Shown here piece by piece: positions 1-8,643 of a stretch of DNA of 55,607 nt (position 1 is the first letter of the stretch; each line of letters starts with the position of its first letter). A program made the position numbers and the translations under genes. The notes beneath the pieces are model-generated. The model had not been told where the DNA came from, did no database searches, and worked only from the letters and a program-made list of their open reading frames with translations. This DNA is from Maricaulis sp. (GTDB lineage Bacteria; Pseudomonadota; Alphaproteobacteria; Caulobacterales; Maricaulaceae), in NCBI RefSeq assembly GCF_017642925.1, contig NZ_JAEPOL010000023.1, positions 1 to 55,607 on the forward strand, given 5' to 3'.

Positions 1-36
1 ACCGCCTCATTTCTCCCAACCGCCTCATTTTTCCCG
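1..36. repeat. Two-copy 18-bp direct repeat at window edge
   Basis: Two adjacent 18-bp units beginning ACCGCCTCATTT match at 16 of 18 positions. They lie at the extreme left edge of the window, so the array may continue outside. The rest of the stretch up to the thiolase stop at 248 shows no convincing gene, only a terminator. Confidence 0.5.
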
Positions 37-193
37 GACGGAGGCCTGCGCAGGCAGGCTGCAGATCCGGGACCGACCGAAGATCATTTCAAGCGATGTG
101 TTTCCCGTCGATCCCGGCGCTTCCGCCCGGCTTTCGCCGGGTGTCCAGCCGGGAAAAAAGGGGGCTACCTCAGCTTCTCCCATTCCCGGCAAC

Positions 194-227
194 AAAAAGG
201 CGCGCAGGCCGGTCCCGCGCGCCTTTT
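194..227 (-). terminator. Intrinsic terminator of the thiolase gene
   Basis: Perfect 7-bp stem GGCGCGC (199-205) / GCGCGCC (217-223) with an 11-nt loop. It is flanked by an A-run at 194-198, which reads as a T-run on the minus strand, 3' of the minus-strand thiolase. The short T-run at 224-227 on the plus strand could make it weakly bidirectional. Confidence 0.75.
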
Positions 228-247
228 CATTTGTGCCGAAGCCGCGC

Positions 248-1420
248 CTAGAGGACTTCGAACAGGCCCGCTGCGCCCATGCCGCCGCCGACGCACATGG
301 TGATGACGACGTATTTGGCGCCCTGGCGCTTGCCCTCGATCAGGGCGTGGCCGACCATGCGGGCGCCGGACATGCCATAGGGGTGGCCGATCGAGATCGC
401 GCCGCCATTGACGTTCAGCTTGTCGGCCGGAATGCCCAGCTTGTCCTGGCAGTACAGCACCTGGACGGCGAAGGCCTCGTTCAGCTCCCACAGACCGATA
501 TCGTCAGCCTTGAGGCCGAAGCGCTCGAGCAGTTTCGGAACCGCGAAGACCGGACCGATACCCATCTCGTCCGGCTCGGTGCCGGCCACGGCCATACCCA
601 TATAGCGGCCGAGCGGCGCCAGGCCGCGCTTGGCGGCCAGTTCGGCTTCCATCACCACGCAGGACGACGCGCCATCGGACAGCTGCGAGGCATTGCCGGC
701 GGTGATCGTGCCGCCCTCGACGACGGGGTTCAGCCCCTGCAGCCCTTCCAGATTGGTTTCGGGGCGATTGCCTTCATCCTTTTCGAGGAAGACCTCCTGC
801 TGCGAGGTTTCGCCGGTGGCCTTGTCGACGACGATCTTGGTCGACTTCATCGGCACGATCTCGTCGTCGAACTTGCCGGCGGCCTGGGCGGCGGCGGTGC
901 GCTGCTGCGACTGCAGGCCGTACTCGTCCATGCGGTCACGCGAGATGCCGTAGCGCTTGGCGACCACCTCGGCGGTCTGCAGCATCGGCATGTAGATGTC
1001 CTTGTGCATGGCGACGAGTTCCGGATCCGGCGCGACGCGCATGTCCTTGGTCTGCACCATGGAGATCGACTCGACGCCGCCGGCGACAACGACATCCATA
1101 CGGTCGACGATGACCTGTTTGGCAGCCGTCGCGATCGTCATCAGGCCGGAGGAGCACTGGCGGTCCATCGACATGCCGGCCACGGTCACCGGCAGGCCGG
1201 CGCGCAGCGCAGCGGTGCGCCCGATCGTGTGCTGCACGCCCTGCTGCAGGGCGGCGCCGTAGACCACGTCCTGGACTTCGGCCGGATCGATCTTGGCGCG
1301 TTCGACAGCCGCGGCGATGGTGTGACCGGCCAGGGTCGGCGAAGGCGTGGCATTGAAGGCGCCGCGATAGGCCTTGCCGATCGGGGTGCGGGCGGTGGAG
1401 ACGATGACGGCATCACGCAT
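248..1420 (-). CDS. Acetyl-CoA C-acyltransferase (thiolase)
   Basis: 390-aa thiolase that should cleave 3-ketoacyl-CoA with free CoA, the last step of beta-oxidation. The full-length fold is present: nucleophile Cys89 in the RQCSSG motif, catalytic His346 in the GHPYG motif and the second Cys376 in the [10 protein letters not shown] motif near the C-terminus, so it should be active. It starts ATG at 1420 behind a purine-rich stretch and ends at an intrinsic terminator. It is divergent from the acyl-CoA dehydrogenase operon and probably regulated with it. Degradative thiolase (FadA/PaaJ-like) is likelier than biosynthetic given the beta-oxidation neighbours; the chain specificity cannot be read from sequence. 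Confidence 0.93.
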   Translation of the reverse strand: MRDAVIVSTARTPIGKAYRGAFNATPSPTLAGHTIAAAVERAKIDPAEVQDVVYGAALQQGVQHTIGRTAALRAGLPVTVAGMSMDRQCSSGLMTIATAAKQVIVDRMDVVVAGGVESISMVQTKDMRVAPDPELVAMHKDIYMPMLQTAEVVAKRYGISRDRMDEYGLQSQQRTAAAQAAGKFDDEIVPMKSTKIVVDKATGETSQQEVFLEKDEGNRPETNLEGLQGLNPVVEGGTITAGNASQLSDGASSCVVMEAELAAKRGLAPLGRYMGMAVAGTEPDEMGIGPVFAVPKLLERFGLKADDIGLWELNEAFAVQVLYCQDKLGIPADKLNVNGGAISIGHPYGMSGARMVGHALIEGKRQGAKYVVITMCVGGGMGAAGLFEVL

Positions 1421-1781
1421 GGAGGTTCTCTCGTTCTTTGTGTGATCGGATCGGGGTTCGGATGTCCGGCGTCGACCGGCGCTGGACGGCGTGCTCGAAA
1501 ACCGGGTTCGAAGACCTGGCTTGCTGATCGGCGAAGGGAGAGCGGTGCGAAATCAAAACCGGTTCCGATGCGATTGGCGGGCGAGCGACTGTCAGGGTTT
1601 TGTCATCCGGACCGGCCACAGGCAAGAAAAAACCGGACCGTGTCTTCAAAATTGAACAGTCCGTTGCGCGTGTCCGCATCCGGCCCATTCAAATTCCTAT
1701 AAACCGGGCGGTCTTGCCGGTTTTCAAAAAACAGGTATGCTCGTACCCAAGATACGAAAACGGATCGGCGGAGGTGGTGAT
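1421..1781. promoter_or_regulatory. Divergent promoter region with inverted repeats
   Basis: 361 bp between the divergent thiolase and acyl-CoA dehydrogenase. No gene is seen. Two dyads stand out: AAACCGG-N9-CCGGTTT at 1701-1723, and CGGAC...GTCCG at 1634-1663, which encloses TTCAA-N2-TTGAA at 1645-1656. The AAACCGG word also occurs near 1556 and 1630. These are candidate operators for a TetR- or MarR-type regulator, both of which are encoded in the region. The assignment is inference. Confidence 0.4.
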
Positions 1782-3095
1782 ATGGCATGGGATTTCGAGA
1801 CCGAGCCAGACTTCCAGGAGAAGCTCGACTGGATCGACAGTTTTGTGAAGCACAAGGTCGAACCGCTGGTGCATCTCGGTTTTCATCCGGCCGATGTAAA
1901 AAATCCCAAGCACCGCGCCATCGTCAAACCCTTGCAGGAAGAGGTGAAGGCGAAGGGGCTGTGGGCTTGCCATCTCGGGCCGGAACTGGGCGGCAAGGGT
2001 TATGGCCAGGTCAAGCTGGGGCTGATGAACGAGATTCTCGGCCGTTCCGCCTTTGCGCCGACCGTGTTCGGCTGCCAGGCGCCGGATACCGGCAATGCCG
2101 AGATCATCGCGCACTACGGAACCGAGGATCAGAAGGCGAAGTATCTTCGGCCGCTGCTGGACAACGAGATCGTTTCCGCCTTCTCCATGACCGAGCCGCA
2201 GGGCGGGTCCGACCCGCTCCTGTTCACCTGTTCCGCCGTCGAGGATGGTGATGAATGGGTGATCAATGGCGAGAAATGGTTCTCCACAAACGCCAAATGG
2301 TCGGAATTCCTGATCGTCATGGCGGTGACCGATCCCGATGGCGATCCCTATCGCCGCATGTCCATGTTCATCGTGCCCACGAAGACGCCGGGCGTGGAGA
2401 TCGTGCGCGACGTTGCCGTCTACGGTCAGCAGGAGGGGTCGGAAGGCTATGTCCGCTACACCGGTGTGCGGGTGCCGAAGGACCATCTCCTGGGTGAGCG
2501 CGGCGGCGCCTTCGTGATTTCCCAGACCCGTCTGGGCGGCGGCCGGATCCACCATGCCATGCGCACGGTGGGGGCCTGCAAGCGAGCGCTGGATCTGATG
2601 TGCCGCCGGGCGGCCAGCCGGCGCACGCGCGACGGCGTGATCGCCGACAAGCAGGCGGTGCAGATGCAGATCGCCGACAGCTATATGGAGTTGGAGCAAT
2701 TCCGTCTCTATGTGCTCAAGACGGCCTGGATGATCGACAAGTACAAGGACTACAAGAAGGTCCGCAAGGACATTGCCGCCATCAAGGCGCTGATGCCCAA
2801 GGTCTATCGCGACATCGCCGGCCGCGCCCTGCACATTCACGGCTCGCTGGGCGTGTCCCCGGAAATGCCGTTCGCCGCACAGGTGATCGGTTCCTTCGTG
2901 ATGGGGATCGCCGACGGTCCGACCGAGGTGCACAAGGTCACCGTGGCGCGCCAGCACATGCGCGAATACCGCAATATATCCGATCCCATCTTCCCCGACT
3001 ACTCGATCCCGCAGCTCAAGGACGCTGCGCTGGAGAAGTACGGGGATATCGCCGACACGGTCCGCGAACTCGCGGAAACGGCCGGCGCCGACTGA
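1782..3095 (+). CDS. Acyl-CoA dehydrogenase
   Basis: 437-aa FAD-dependent acyl-CoA dehydrogenase that introduces the alpha-beta double bond into an acyl-CoA. The start is placed at ATG 1782 because GGAGG-type Shine-Dalgarno bases sit just upstream. An upstream in-frame ATG at 1737 would add 15 residues that do not look like the family N-terminus. The FAD/substrate signature TEPQGGSD lies at residues 137-144, followed by the conserved VINGEKWFSTNA segment. The C-terminal helical domain carries an arginine-rich MRTVGACKRALDLM stretch. First gene of an operon running to 9953. Its sequence differs from the two later dehydrogenases, so it probably acts on another intermediate. Confidence 0.92.
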   Translation: MAWDFETEPDFQEKLDWIDSFVKHKVEPLVHLGFHPADVKNPKHRAIVKPLQEEVKAKGLWACHLGPELGGKGYGQVKLGLMNEILGRSAFAPTVFGCQAPDTGNAEIIAHYGTEDQKAKYLRPLLDNEIVSAFSMTEPQGGSDPLLFTCSAVEDGDEWVINGEKWFSTNAKWSEFLIVMAVTDPDGDPYRRMSMFIVPTKTPGVEIVRDVAVYGQQEGSEGYVRYTGVRVPKDHLLGERGGAFVISQTRLGGGRIHHAMRTVGACKRALDLMCRRAASRRTRDGVIADKQAVQMQIADSYMELEQFRLYVLKTAWMIDKYKDYKKVRKDIAAIKALMPKVYRDIAGRALHIHGSLGVSPEMPFAAQVIGSFVMGIADGPTEVHKVTVARQHMREYRNISDPIFPDYSIPQLKDAALEKYGDIADTVRELAETAGAD

Positions 3096-3176
3096 GTTTT
3101 CAGGGCCGGCGCTGGGCCGGCCGCGACCAAGACGCCAAAAGGCGCGACACGTGAAACGGGGAGGAGGGCGACACCG

Positions 3177-3230
3177 ATGACGGGGCCGTCAGTGTCTGTC
3201 CTTCCGCACATGTCTGTGGAGGACAAATGA
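3177..3230 (+). CDS. 17-codon leader ORF coupled to transporter start
   Basis: A 17-codon ORF begins at ATG 3177 behind a very strong Shine-Dalgarno (GGGGAGGAGGG). Its stop overlaps the start of the next gene in an ATGA junction at 3227-3230. The peptide has no recognisable family. It may serve only for translational coupling into the transporter, or be chance. A similar arrangement occurs at 14618. Confidence 0.3.
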   Translation: MTGPSVSVLPHMSVEDK

Positions 3231-4717
3231 CTGAGACAGCTTCGCCCGCGGCGCCGCCGCCCCTGAAGTTCCGGACCAAGTTTCTCTATGGCGTCGGATC
3301 GATGGCCTATGGCGTCAAGGACGTGGCCTTCAGGGCCTATCTGCTCTGGTTCTACAATTATGTGATCGGCGCGCCGGCCGCGCTGGTCTCGCTGGCCATC
3401 CTGGTTGCTCTCATCTTCGATGCGATCTCCGATCCCATTGTCGGCCAGATTTCCGACGGTCTGCGCACGCGCTGGGGGCGGCGCCATCCGCTGATGTATG
3501 CCTCCGCGGTCCCGGCCGCGCTGAGCTTCTACCTGCTCTGGCACCCGCCCGGCGGGCTGGAGGGATGGAATCTCTTCTTCTACCTGGCGATCCTGTCCTC
3601 GCTGGTGCGCACCTTCATCACGCTCTACGAGATCCCGAGCTCGGCGCTCGCGCCGGAACTCTCCACCAATTACGACGACCGGACCTCGATCGCGTCCTAT
3701 CGCTATTTCTTCGGCTATCTCGGCGGGATCGGCATGTCGGTGATGGCATTGTGGATCTGGCTGGCGCCGACGGAGGAGTATCCGATCGGGCAGCTCAACC
3801 CGGCCGGCTATCTCACCTTCGGCCTCGTTGGCGCGTTGCTGATGATCTCGACCGTGTTGCTGTCGACCCTGGGCACACACCACCGCATCAAATATCTGCG
3901 CCAGCTGCCGCCGCCCAAACGGCGCAATCCGCTGGAGACGCTGGCGCTGATGGCGCGGACCTTCGGCAACAAGCCTTTCCTGGCGATCCTCGGCTTCGGC
4001 GTGCTGAAATATACCGCGATCGGGATGGCCTCGGCGCTTTCGCTCTATTTCGGCACCCTGTTCTGGGGGTTCAACTCGCGCGAACTCGCCATCATGGCGG
4101 CCGACCCCCTGCTGGGTGCAGTGATCGCGCTGGTCGCCGCGCCGCTGATCTCGAAAAAGCTGGGCAAGCGGAATGCTGCCTTTGCGCTGGCCGTCGCCGC
4201 CATCGTGTTCGGCGTGACACCGTTCGTGCTCCGGCTGAACGGACTGTTTTTCGAGAATGGCGATCCGCTCCTGCTGCCGGTTCTGTTCGCCATCCTGTCG
4301 GTGTATTCCGCCTGCGGGATTTCCTCGGCCATCCTCGTGCACGCCATGATCGGCGATGTGATCGACGAAAGCTCGCTGCGCACGGGCCGCCGCGCGGAAG
4401 GTCTGTTCTATGCGGCCAACAGCTTCATGCAGAAATGCGTGACCGGCTTCGGCCTGATGGCGGCCGGCATCCTGCTCACCGTGGTGAACCTGCCCGAGCG
4501 CGCCCAGCCGGGCGACGTCGATCCGGCCTCGGTGGATCTGCTGGCCACGCTCTACGTGCCCAGCGTTGCCTTCCTCTACATCGCCGGCGCGCTGTTCCTG
4601 CACTTCTACCGGATCGACCGGTCCAGCCACGAAGCCAATCTGGAGGCGCTGAAGGCCCGCGAGGCCGCCGAAGCGGCTGCCGCCCAGCCGGAAGAGAGCC
4701 CTGGCGTCCAGCCATGA
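3227..4717 (+). CDS. MFS transporter, GPH (MFS_2) type
   Basis: 496-aa integral membrane protein with about 12 hydrophobic helices, of the glycoside-pentoside-hexuronide:cation symporter branch of the major facilitator superfamily. The family loop motif is seen as SDGLRTRWGRRHP between helices 2 and 3. The start at ATG 3227 has GGAGGA 4 nt upstream and overlaps the stop of a 17-codon leader ORF. The C-terminus is an Ala/Glu-rich cytoplasmic tail. Lying between acyl-CoA genes, it probably imports the acid or isoprenoid substrate of this cluster rather than a sugar, but the substrate is inference from context. Confidence 0.85.
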   Translation: MTETASPAAPPPLKFRTKFLYGVGSMAYGVKDVAFRAYLLWFYNYVIGAPAALVSLAILVALIFDAISDPIVGQISDGLRTRWGRRHPLMYASAVPAALSFYLLWHPPGGLEGWNLFFYLAILSSLVRTFITLYEIPSSALAPELSTNYDDRTSIASYRYFFGYLGGIGMSVMALWIWLAPTEEYPIGQLNPAGYLTFGLVGALLMISTVLLSTLGTHHRIKYLRQLPPPKRRNPLETLALMARTFGNKPFLAILGFGVLKYTAIGMASALSLYFGTLFWGFNSRELAIMAADPLLGAVIALVAAPLISKKLGKRNAAFALAVAAIVFGVTPFVLRLNGLFFENGDPLLLPVLFAILSVYSACGISSAILVHAMIGDVIDESSLRTGRRAEGLFYAANSFMQKCVTGFGLMAAGILLTVVNLPERAQPGDVDPASVDLLATLYVPSVAFLYIAGALFLHFYRIDRSSHEANLEALKAREAAEAAAAQPEESPGVQP

Positions 4718-4744
4718 TCGTTCGCCCGACCTACAGGAGACCTC

Positions 4745-5899
4745 ATGTCACTGCGTAACCGCGCCTATATCGCCGGCGCGTTCGAACACCCCACCCGCCT
4801 GGCGCCCGACAAGTCGACGCCGCAACTTCACGCCGAGTGCGCGGCCGGTGCGCTGGCCGATGCCGGGCTGAGCCTGGAGGATGTCGACGGGTATTTCTGC
4901 GCCACTGACGCGCCGGGCTTCGGTCCGATCTCGATGATCGACTATCTCGGTCTCAAGGTCCGTCACACGGATTCCACCGAGATGGGCGGGTGCACCTATA
5001 TCCAGCATGTCGCCCACGCCGCCGAGGCGATTGCCCTGGGCAAGTGCAAGGTGGCCCTGATCACGCTGGCCGGCCGGCCGCGCTCGGAAAACGTGATGCG
5101 GTTCCGGCCGGGCGCGCCGGAAAGCGCGTTCGAGCAATTCGTCGGTCTGACCAATCATACCTCCTACGGGATGTGCGCCGTGCGGCACATGCACGAGCAT
5201 GGCACGACGTCGGAGCAGCTGGCCTGGATCAAGGTCGCGGCCTCGCATCACGCCCAGCACAATGAACACGCCATGCTGCCCAAGGTGGTCACTGTCGAAG
5301 AGGTGCTGGAAAGCCCGATGATTGCCGACCCGCTGCACCGGCTGGATTGCTGCGTGACCACGGACGGCGGCGGCGCGCTGGTCGTGGTGGCGCCGGAGAT
5401 CGCGCGCTCGCTGAAGCGTCCGCTGGTTGCTCTGCGCGGTGCGGGTGAGGCGACGAAAGGACCGTCCGGGGGGCTGGGGCTCGACCTGACGACATCCGCC
5501 GCCGCCCGTTCGGGCCCGGCGGCCTTCGCCGAGGCCGGGGTGACGCCGGCGGATATCAAATACGCCTCCATCTATGACAGCTTCACCATCACCGTGCTGA
5601 TCCAGCTGGAGGATCTCGGTTTCTGCGCCAAGGGCGAGGGCGGCAAGTTCGTTGCCGACGGAAACCTGATCTCGGGCACCGGCAAGCTGCCCTTCAACAC
5701 GGATGGCGGCGGGCTGTGTTCCAACCATCCCATGTTCCGCGGCGGTATCACCAAGGTGATCGAGGCGGTGCGGCAATTGCGCGGTGAAGCGCACCCGGCC
5801 GTGCAGGTCCCCGATTGCGATCTGGCGGTCGCCACCGGCATCGGCGGATCCCTTGGCGCCCGCCATGGTGCGGCCACCGTCATCCTGGAGCGGCAATGA
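4745..5899 (+). CDS. SCP-x-type thiolase / aldolase-like protein
   Basis: 384-aa thiolase-fold protein of the lipid-transfer (SCP-x) branch. Cys83 in EMGGCTY lies at the nucleophile helix and His328 in the CSNHP motif is kept. The third catalytic Cys of classical thiolases is absent: the C-terminal loop reads GIGGSLGARH. Proteins of this type work with a DUF35 partner as nondecarboxylating thiolases, or as retro-aldolases such as Ltp2 in steroid side-chain removal. The next gene is such a DUF35 protein, overlapping by 4 bp. Probable role: cleavage of a branched or steroid-like acyl-CoA intermediate. Whether thiolysis or aldol cleavage is the reaction cannot be decided here. Confidence 0.85.
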   Translation: MSLRNRAYIAGAFEHPTRLAPDKSTPQLHAECAAGALADAGLSLEDVDGYFCATDAPGFGPISMIDYLGLKVRHTDSTEMGGCTYIQHVAHAAEAIALGKCKVALITLAGRPRSENVMRFRPGAPESAFEQFVGLTNHTSYGMCAVRHMHEHGTTSEQLAWIKVAASHHAQHNEHAMLPKVVTVEEVLESPMIADPLHRLDCCVTTDGGGALVVVAPEIARSLKRPLVALRGAGEATKGPSGGLGLDLTTSAAARSGPAAFAEAGVTPADIKYASIYDSFTITVLIQLEDLGFCAKGEGGKFVADGNLISGTGKLPFNTDGGGLCSNHPMFRGGITKVIEAVRQLRGEAHPAVQVPDCDLAVATGIGGSLGARHGAATVILERQ

Positions 5900-6297
5900 T
5901 GAGCGAGCGTCGATACCCCGCGCCCGAGCCCAATGCGGAAACCCGGGTGTTCTGGGATGCGGCAGCCAAGGGTGTGCTGAAGATCAAGAACTGCCGGGCC
6001 TGTTTCCGGGCGCACTACTATCCGCGTGCGATCTGCCCGCATTGCGGGTCGGACACGACGGAATGGGTGACGAGCGAGGGCGCCGGCGAGATCTATTCGG
6101 TCTCGGTCATGCGCCGCGGCGAGGGCGCGCCCTTCGCGGTCGCCTATGTGACGCTCGATGAGGGGCCGGCCGTTCTTACCAATATCGTCGACTGCGATCC
6201 CGACAGCCTGGCCATCGGCCAGCGTGTGCGGATCGCGTTCAAACCGAGCGAGGAAGGGGCGCCGCCCGTTCCCACGTTCACGCCGAGTGGAGACTAG
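5896..6297 (+). CDS. Zn-ribbon DUF35 OB-fold protein, thiolase partner
   Basis: 133-aa protein with an N-terminal rubredoxin-like zinc ribbon (CRAC...CPHC within residues about 33-55) followed by an OB-fold. This is the standard DUF35 layout. The start is ATG 5896 inside the ATGATG that overlaps the thiolase stop (ATGA), indicating translational coupling and 1:1 production. DUF35 proteins bind and stabilise SCP-type thiolases and aldolases and may help hold acyl-CoA. The partner is almost certainly the preceding gene. Confidence 0.88.
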   Translation: MMSERRYPAPEPNAETRVFWDAAAKGVLKIKNCRACFRAHYYPRAICPHCGSDTTEWVTSEGAGEIYSVSVMRRGEGAPFAVAYVTLDEGPAVLTNIVDCDPDSLAIGQRVRIAFKPSEEGAPPVPTFTPSGD

Positions 6298-6299
6298 AC

Positions 6300-7508
6300 A
6301 TGGCCACTGCAGAACTCACCAATCCGGCCGACGCCCTGGAGGCTTTCCGCAAGGACGCCGCTGACTGGCTGGCCGCCAATTTCCCGAAATCCCTGGTGGG
6401 CAAGGAAAACGTGCTCGCCACTGTCGAGGGCGGGTCCGATCCCGATCCCGAAGCGGTCGGCTGGAAGAGGGCGATGGGCGAGAAGGGCTGGGGCACACCG
6501 ACCTGGCCGAAAGAATATGGCGGTGGCGGGCTGAGCTTTGCCGAGGCGCGGGTTCTGCAGGAGGAAATGGGCAAGATCGGCGCGTGGAACCCGATCGGCG
6601 GCATGGGCGTGATGATGCTCGGGCCGACGCTGCTGGAGTTTGCCTCGGAGGAGCAGAAGCAGCGGCACATCCCGCCGATCTGCCGCGGCGAGATCCGCTG
6701 GTGCCAGGGTTATTCCGAGCCGGGCGCCGGCTCCGACCTCGCCAGCCTGCAGACCAAGTGCGAGGACAAGGGCGATCACTGGCTGGTCAATGGCCAGAAG
6801 ACCTGGACGTCCGGCGGTCAATGGGCCGACTGGTGCTTTGCCCTGGTGCGCACCGATACGTCGAAGAAGCATGAGGGCATCTCCTTCATCCTTCTGGACA
6901 TGAAATCGCCGGGGGTTGAAGTGAAGCCGATCCGGATGATCTCCGGCACCTCGCCCTTCTGCGAGACCTTCTTCACCGATGTGAAAGTGCCGAAGGAGAA
7001 TCTGGTCGGCGATCTCGGCAATGGCTGGACGATCGGCAAGCGCCTGCTCCAGCACGAGCGCACCAACCTGTCAGGCGGCGGCAGTCTGGGCCGTGGCCAG
7101 GGGCCGTCCCTCTCCGACATCGCCAAGCATTATGTCGGCACCGATGCGGAGGGCCGGATCGCCGATGCCGATCTGCGCATGCGCATCGTGCGTCACGAAA
7201 TGGAGGCGCAGGCCTTCAAGGCGACGGCGCGCCGTGTGATGCTGGAGTCCAAGAGCGGCAATATCTCGCTGGGCTCGTCCATCCTGAAGAATGTCGGCGC
7301 CCGCATCACCCAGGAGCGGGCCGAGCTGACGCTGGAGATCATGGGCATGAACGGGCTGGGCTGGTCCGGCGACGGGTTCAATCCGGCCGAGCTGGGCGCC
7401 ACGCGTGGCTGGCTGTGGGGCAAGGCCGTGTCGATCTATGGCGGCACGACCGAGATCCAGAACAATGTGATCGCCAAGCGCATCCTCGGGATGCTGGATC
7501 ACCAGTAG
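6300..7508 (+). CDS. Acyl-CoA dehydrogenase, canonical subunit
   Basis: 402-aa acyl-CoA dehydrogenase starting at ATG 6300, two bases after the DUF35 stop. The FAD/substrate signature is clear (YSEPGAGSDL, then LVNGQKTWTSGG). The C-terminus has the usual YGGTTEIQNNVIAKRILG. It is directly followed by a second, shorter and more divergent dehydrogenase. Such adjacent pairs form alpha2-beta2 heterotetramers in steroid and bile-acid side-chain oxidation (ChsE-type), with the FAD site shared between unlike subunits. This one looks like the FAD-site-contributing subunit. Confidence 0.92.
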   Translation: MATAELTNPADALEAFRKDAADWLAANFPKSLVGKENVLATVEGGSDPDPEAVGWKRAMGEKGWGTPTWPKEYGGGGLSFAEARVLQEEMGKIGAWNPIGGMGVMMLGPTLLEFASEEQKQRHIPPICRGEIRWCQGYSEPGAGSDLASLQTKCEDKGDHWLVNGQKTWTSGGQWADWCFALVRTDTSKKHEGISFILLDMKSPGVEVKPIRMISGTSPFCETFFTDVKVPKENLVGDLGNGWTIGKRLLQHERTNLSGGGSLGRGQGPSLSDIAKHYVGTDAEGRIADADLRMRIVRHEMEAQAFKATARRVMLESKSGNISLGSSILKNVGARITQERAELTLEIMGMNGLGWSGDGFNPAELGATRGWLWGKAVSIYGGTTEIQNNVIAKRILGMLDHQ

Positions 7509-7527
7509 GCGAAGGGGAGAGAACGAC

Positions 7528-8643
7528 ATGGCCGTCCTGAACGAAGAACAGAGCATGCTGCGCGACATGGCGCGCGACTGGGCCAATGAACAATCGCCGG
7601 TGACCGCTTTCCGCAAGGTGCGCGATGCGGGCGAAGCGATCGGCTTTGATCCGAAAGCCTTTGCGGCCCAGGCCGAGATGGGCTGGACCGGGGTGATCAT
7701 TCCGGAAGCCTATGGCGGGTCGGATTTCGGCTATCTCAGCCTCGGCCTCGTGCTGGAGGAAACCGGCCGGACGCTGACGGCGAGCCCGCTGGGCACGACG
7801 GCGCTGGCGGCGACAAGTGCGCTCCTGCTGGCCGGAAGCGAGGCGCAGAAACAGGCCTGGCTGCCGAAGATCGCGTCGGGCGATATCATTGCGGCGCTTG
7901 CGGTAGACGAGGGCCCGCGCCACGACCCGTCGAAGATCGCCACGAAAGCCGAGAAATCCGGCGATGGCTGGACGCTAAGCGGCACCAAGAAGTTTGTCGC
8001 CGAAGGCGATGGCGCGCACCTGTTCGTCGTTGCGGCGCAGACCGGTAGCGGGATCGGCCTCTTCCTGGTGCCGGCGGATGCCAAGGGCGTCAGCCGCGCA
8101 CCGCGCAACATGGTCGATGCCCGCAGCCATGCCGAAGTGCGCTTCGACGCGGTCAGGCTGGACAGCGATGCGCTGATCGGGCCGGAAGACGGCGCGGCTT
8201 TGCTCGACCAGGTGCTCGACCGGGCCCGGGCCGGCGTCGCGGCCGAGATGCTGGGCCTTGCGGTGCAGGCGTTCGACGACACGCTGGCCTATCTGAAAAC
8301 CCGCGAGCAGTTCGGCGAGATCCTGTCGCGCTTCCAGGCGCTGCAGCACCGCATGGCGCACCAGTTCACCCAGATCGAGCTGATGCGTTCGGTCGTCGAG
8401 GGTGCGCTTGAGGCGGTCGATGCGAACCGTGACGACATCGCTGCGAAGGTCTCGCTGGCCAAGGCGACAGCGTGCGACACGCTGCACCTGGTCTCGCGCG
8501 AGATGATCCAGCTGCATGGCGGGATCGGCATGACCGACGAGCATCATGCCGGCTTCTACATCAAGCGGGCGCGGGTGCTTGAAAACGCCTGGGGCAATGC
8601 GGCCTTCCACCGGGAGCGCTTTGCGCGCCTGGCCGGGTATTGA
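7528..8643 (+). CDS. Acyl-CoA dehydrogenase, divergent partner subunit
   Basis: 371-aa acyl-CoA dehydrogenase-like protein. The start at ATG 7528 has a good Shine-Dalgarno (AAGGGGAGAG). The beta-domain signature is degenerate: where other members have YSEPGAGSD it reads AVDEGPRHDPS, followed by WTLSGTKKFVAEG. The C-terminal LHGGIGMTDEHHAGFYIKRA helix, typical of the family, is retained. Degeneracy in one of two adjacent subunits is the pattern of heteromeric dehydrogenases, so it probably pairs with the gene at 6300-7508. It overlaps the next gene by 4 bp. Confidence 0.9.
   Translation: MAVLNEEQSMLRDMARDWANEQSPVTAFRKVRDAGEAIGFDPKAFAAQAEMGWTGVIIPEAYGGSDFGYLSLGLVLEETGRTLTASPLGTTALAATSALLLAGSEAQKQAWLPKIASGDIIAALAVDEGPRHDPSKIATKAEKSGDGWTLSGTKKFVAEGDGAHLFVVAAQTGSGIGLFLVPADAKGVSRAPRNMVDARSHAEVRFDAVRLDSDALIGPEDGAALLDQVLDRARAGVAAEMLGLAVQAFDDTLAYLKTREQFGEILSRFQALQHRMAHQFTQIELMRSVVEGALEAVDANRDDIAAKVSLAKATACDTLHLVSREMIQLHGGIGMTDEHHAGFYIKRARVLENAWGNAAFHRERFARLAGY

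Noticed and set aside
98-1702. 534-aa open frame antisense to the first thiolase
   Set aside because: No protein family; the thiolase with all catalytic residues occupies the other strand.
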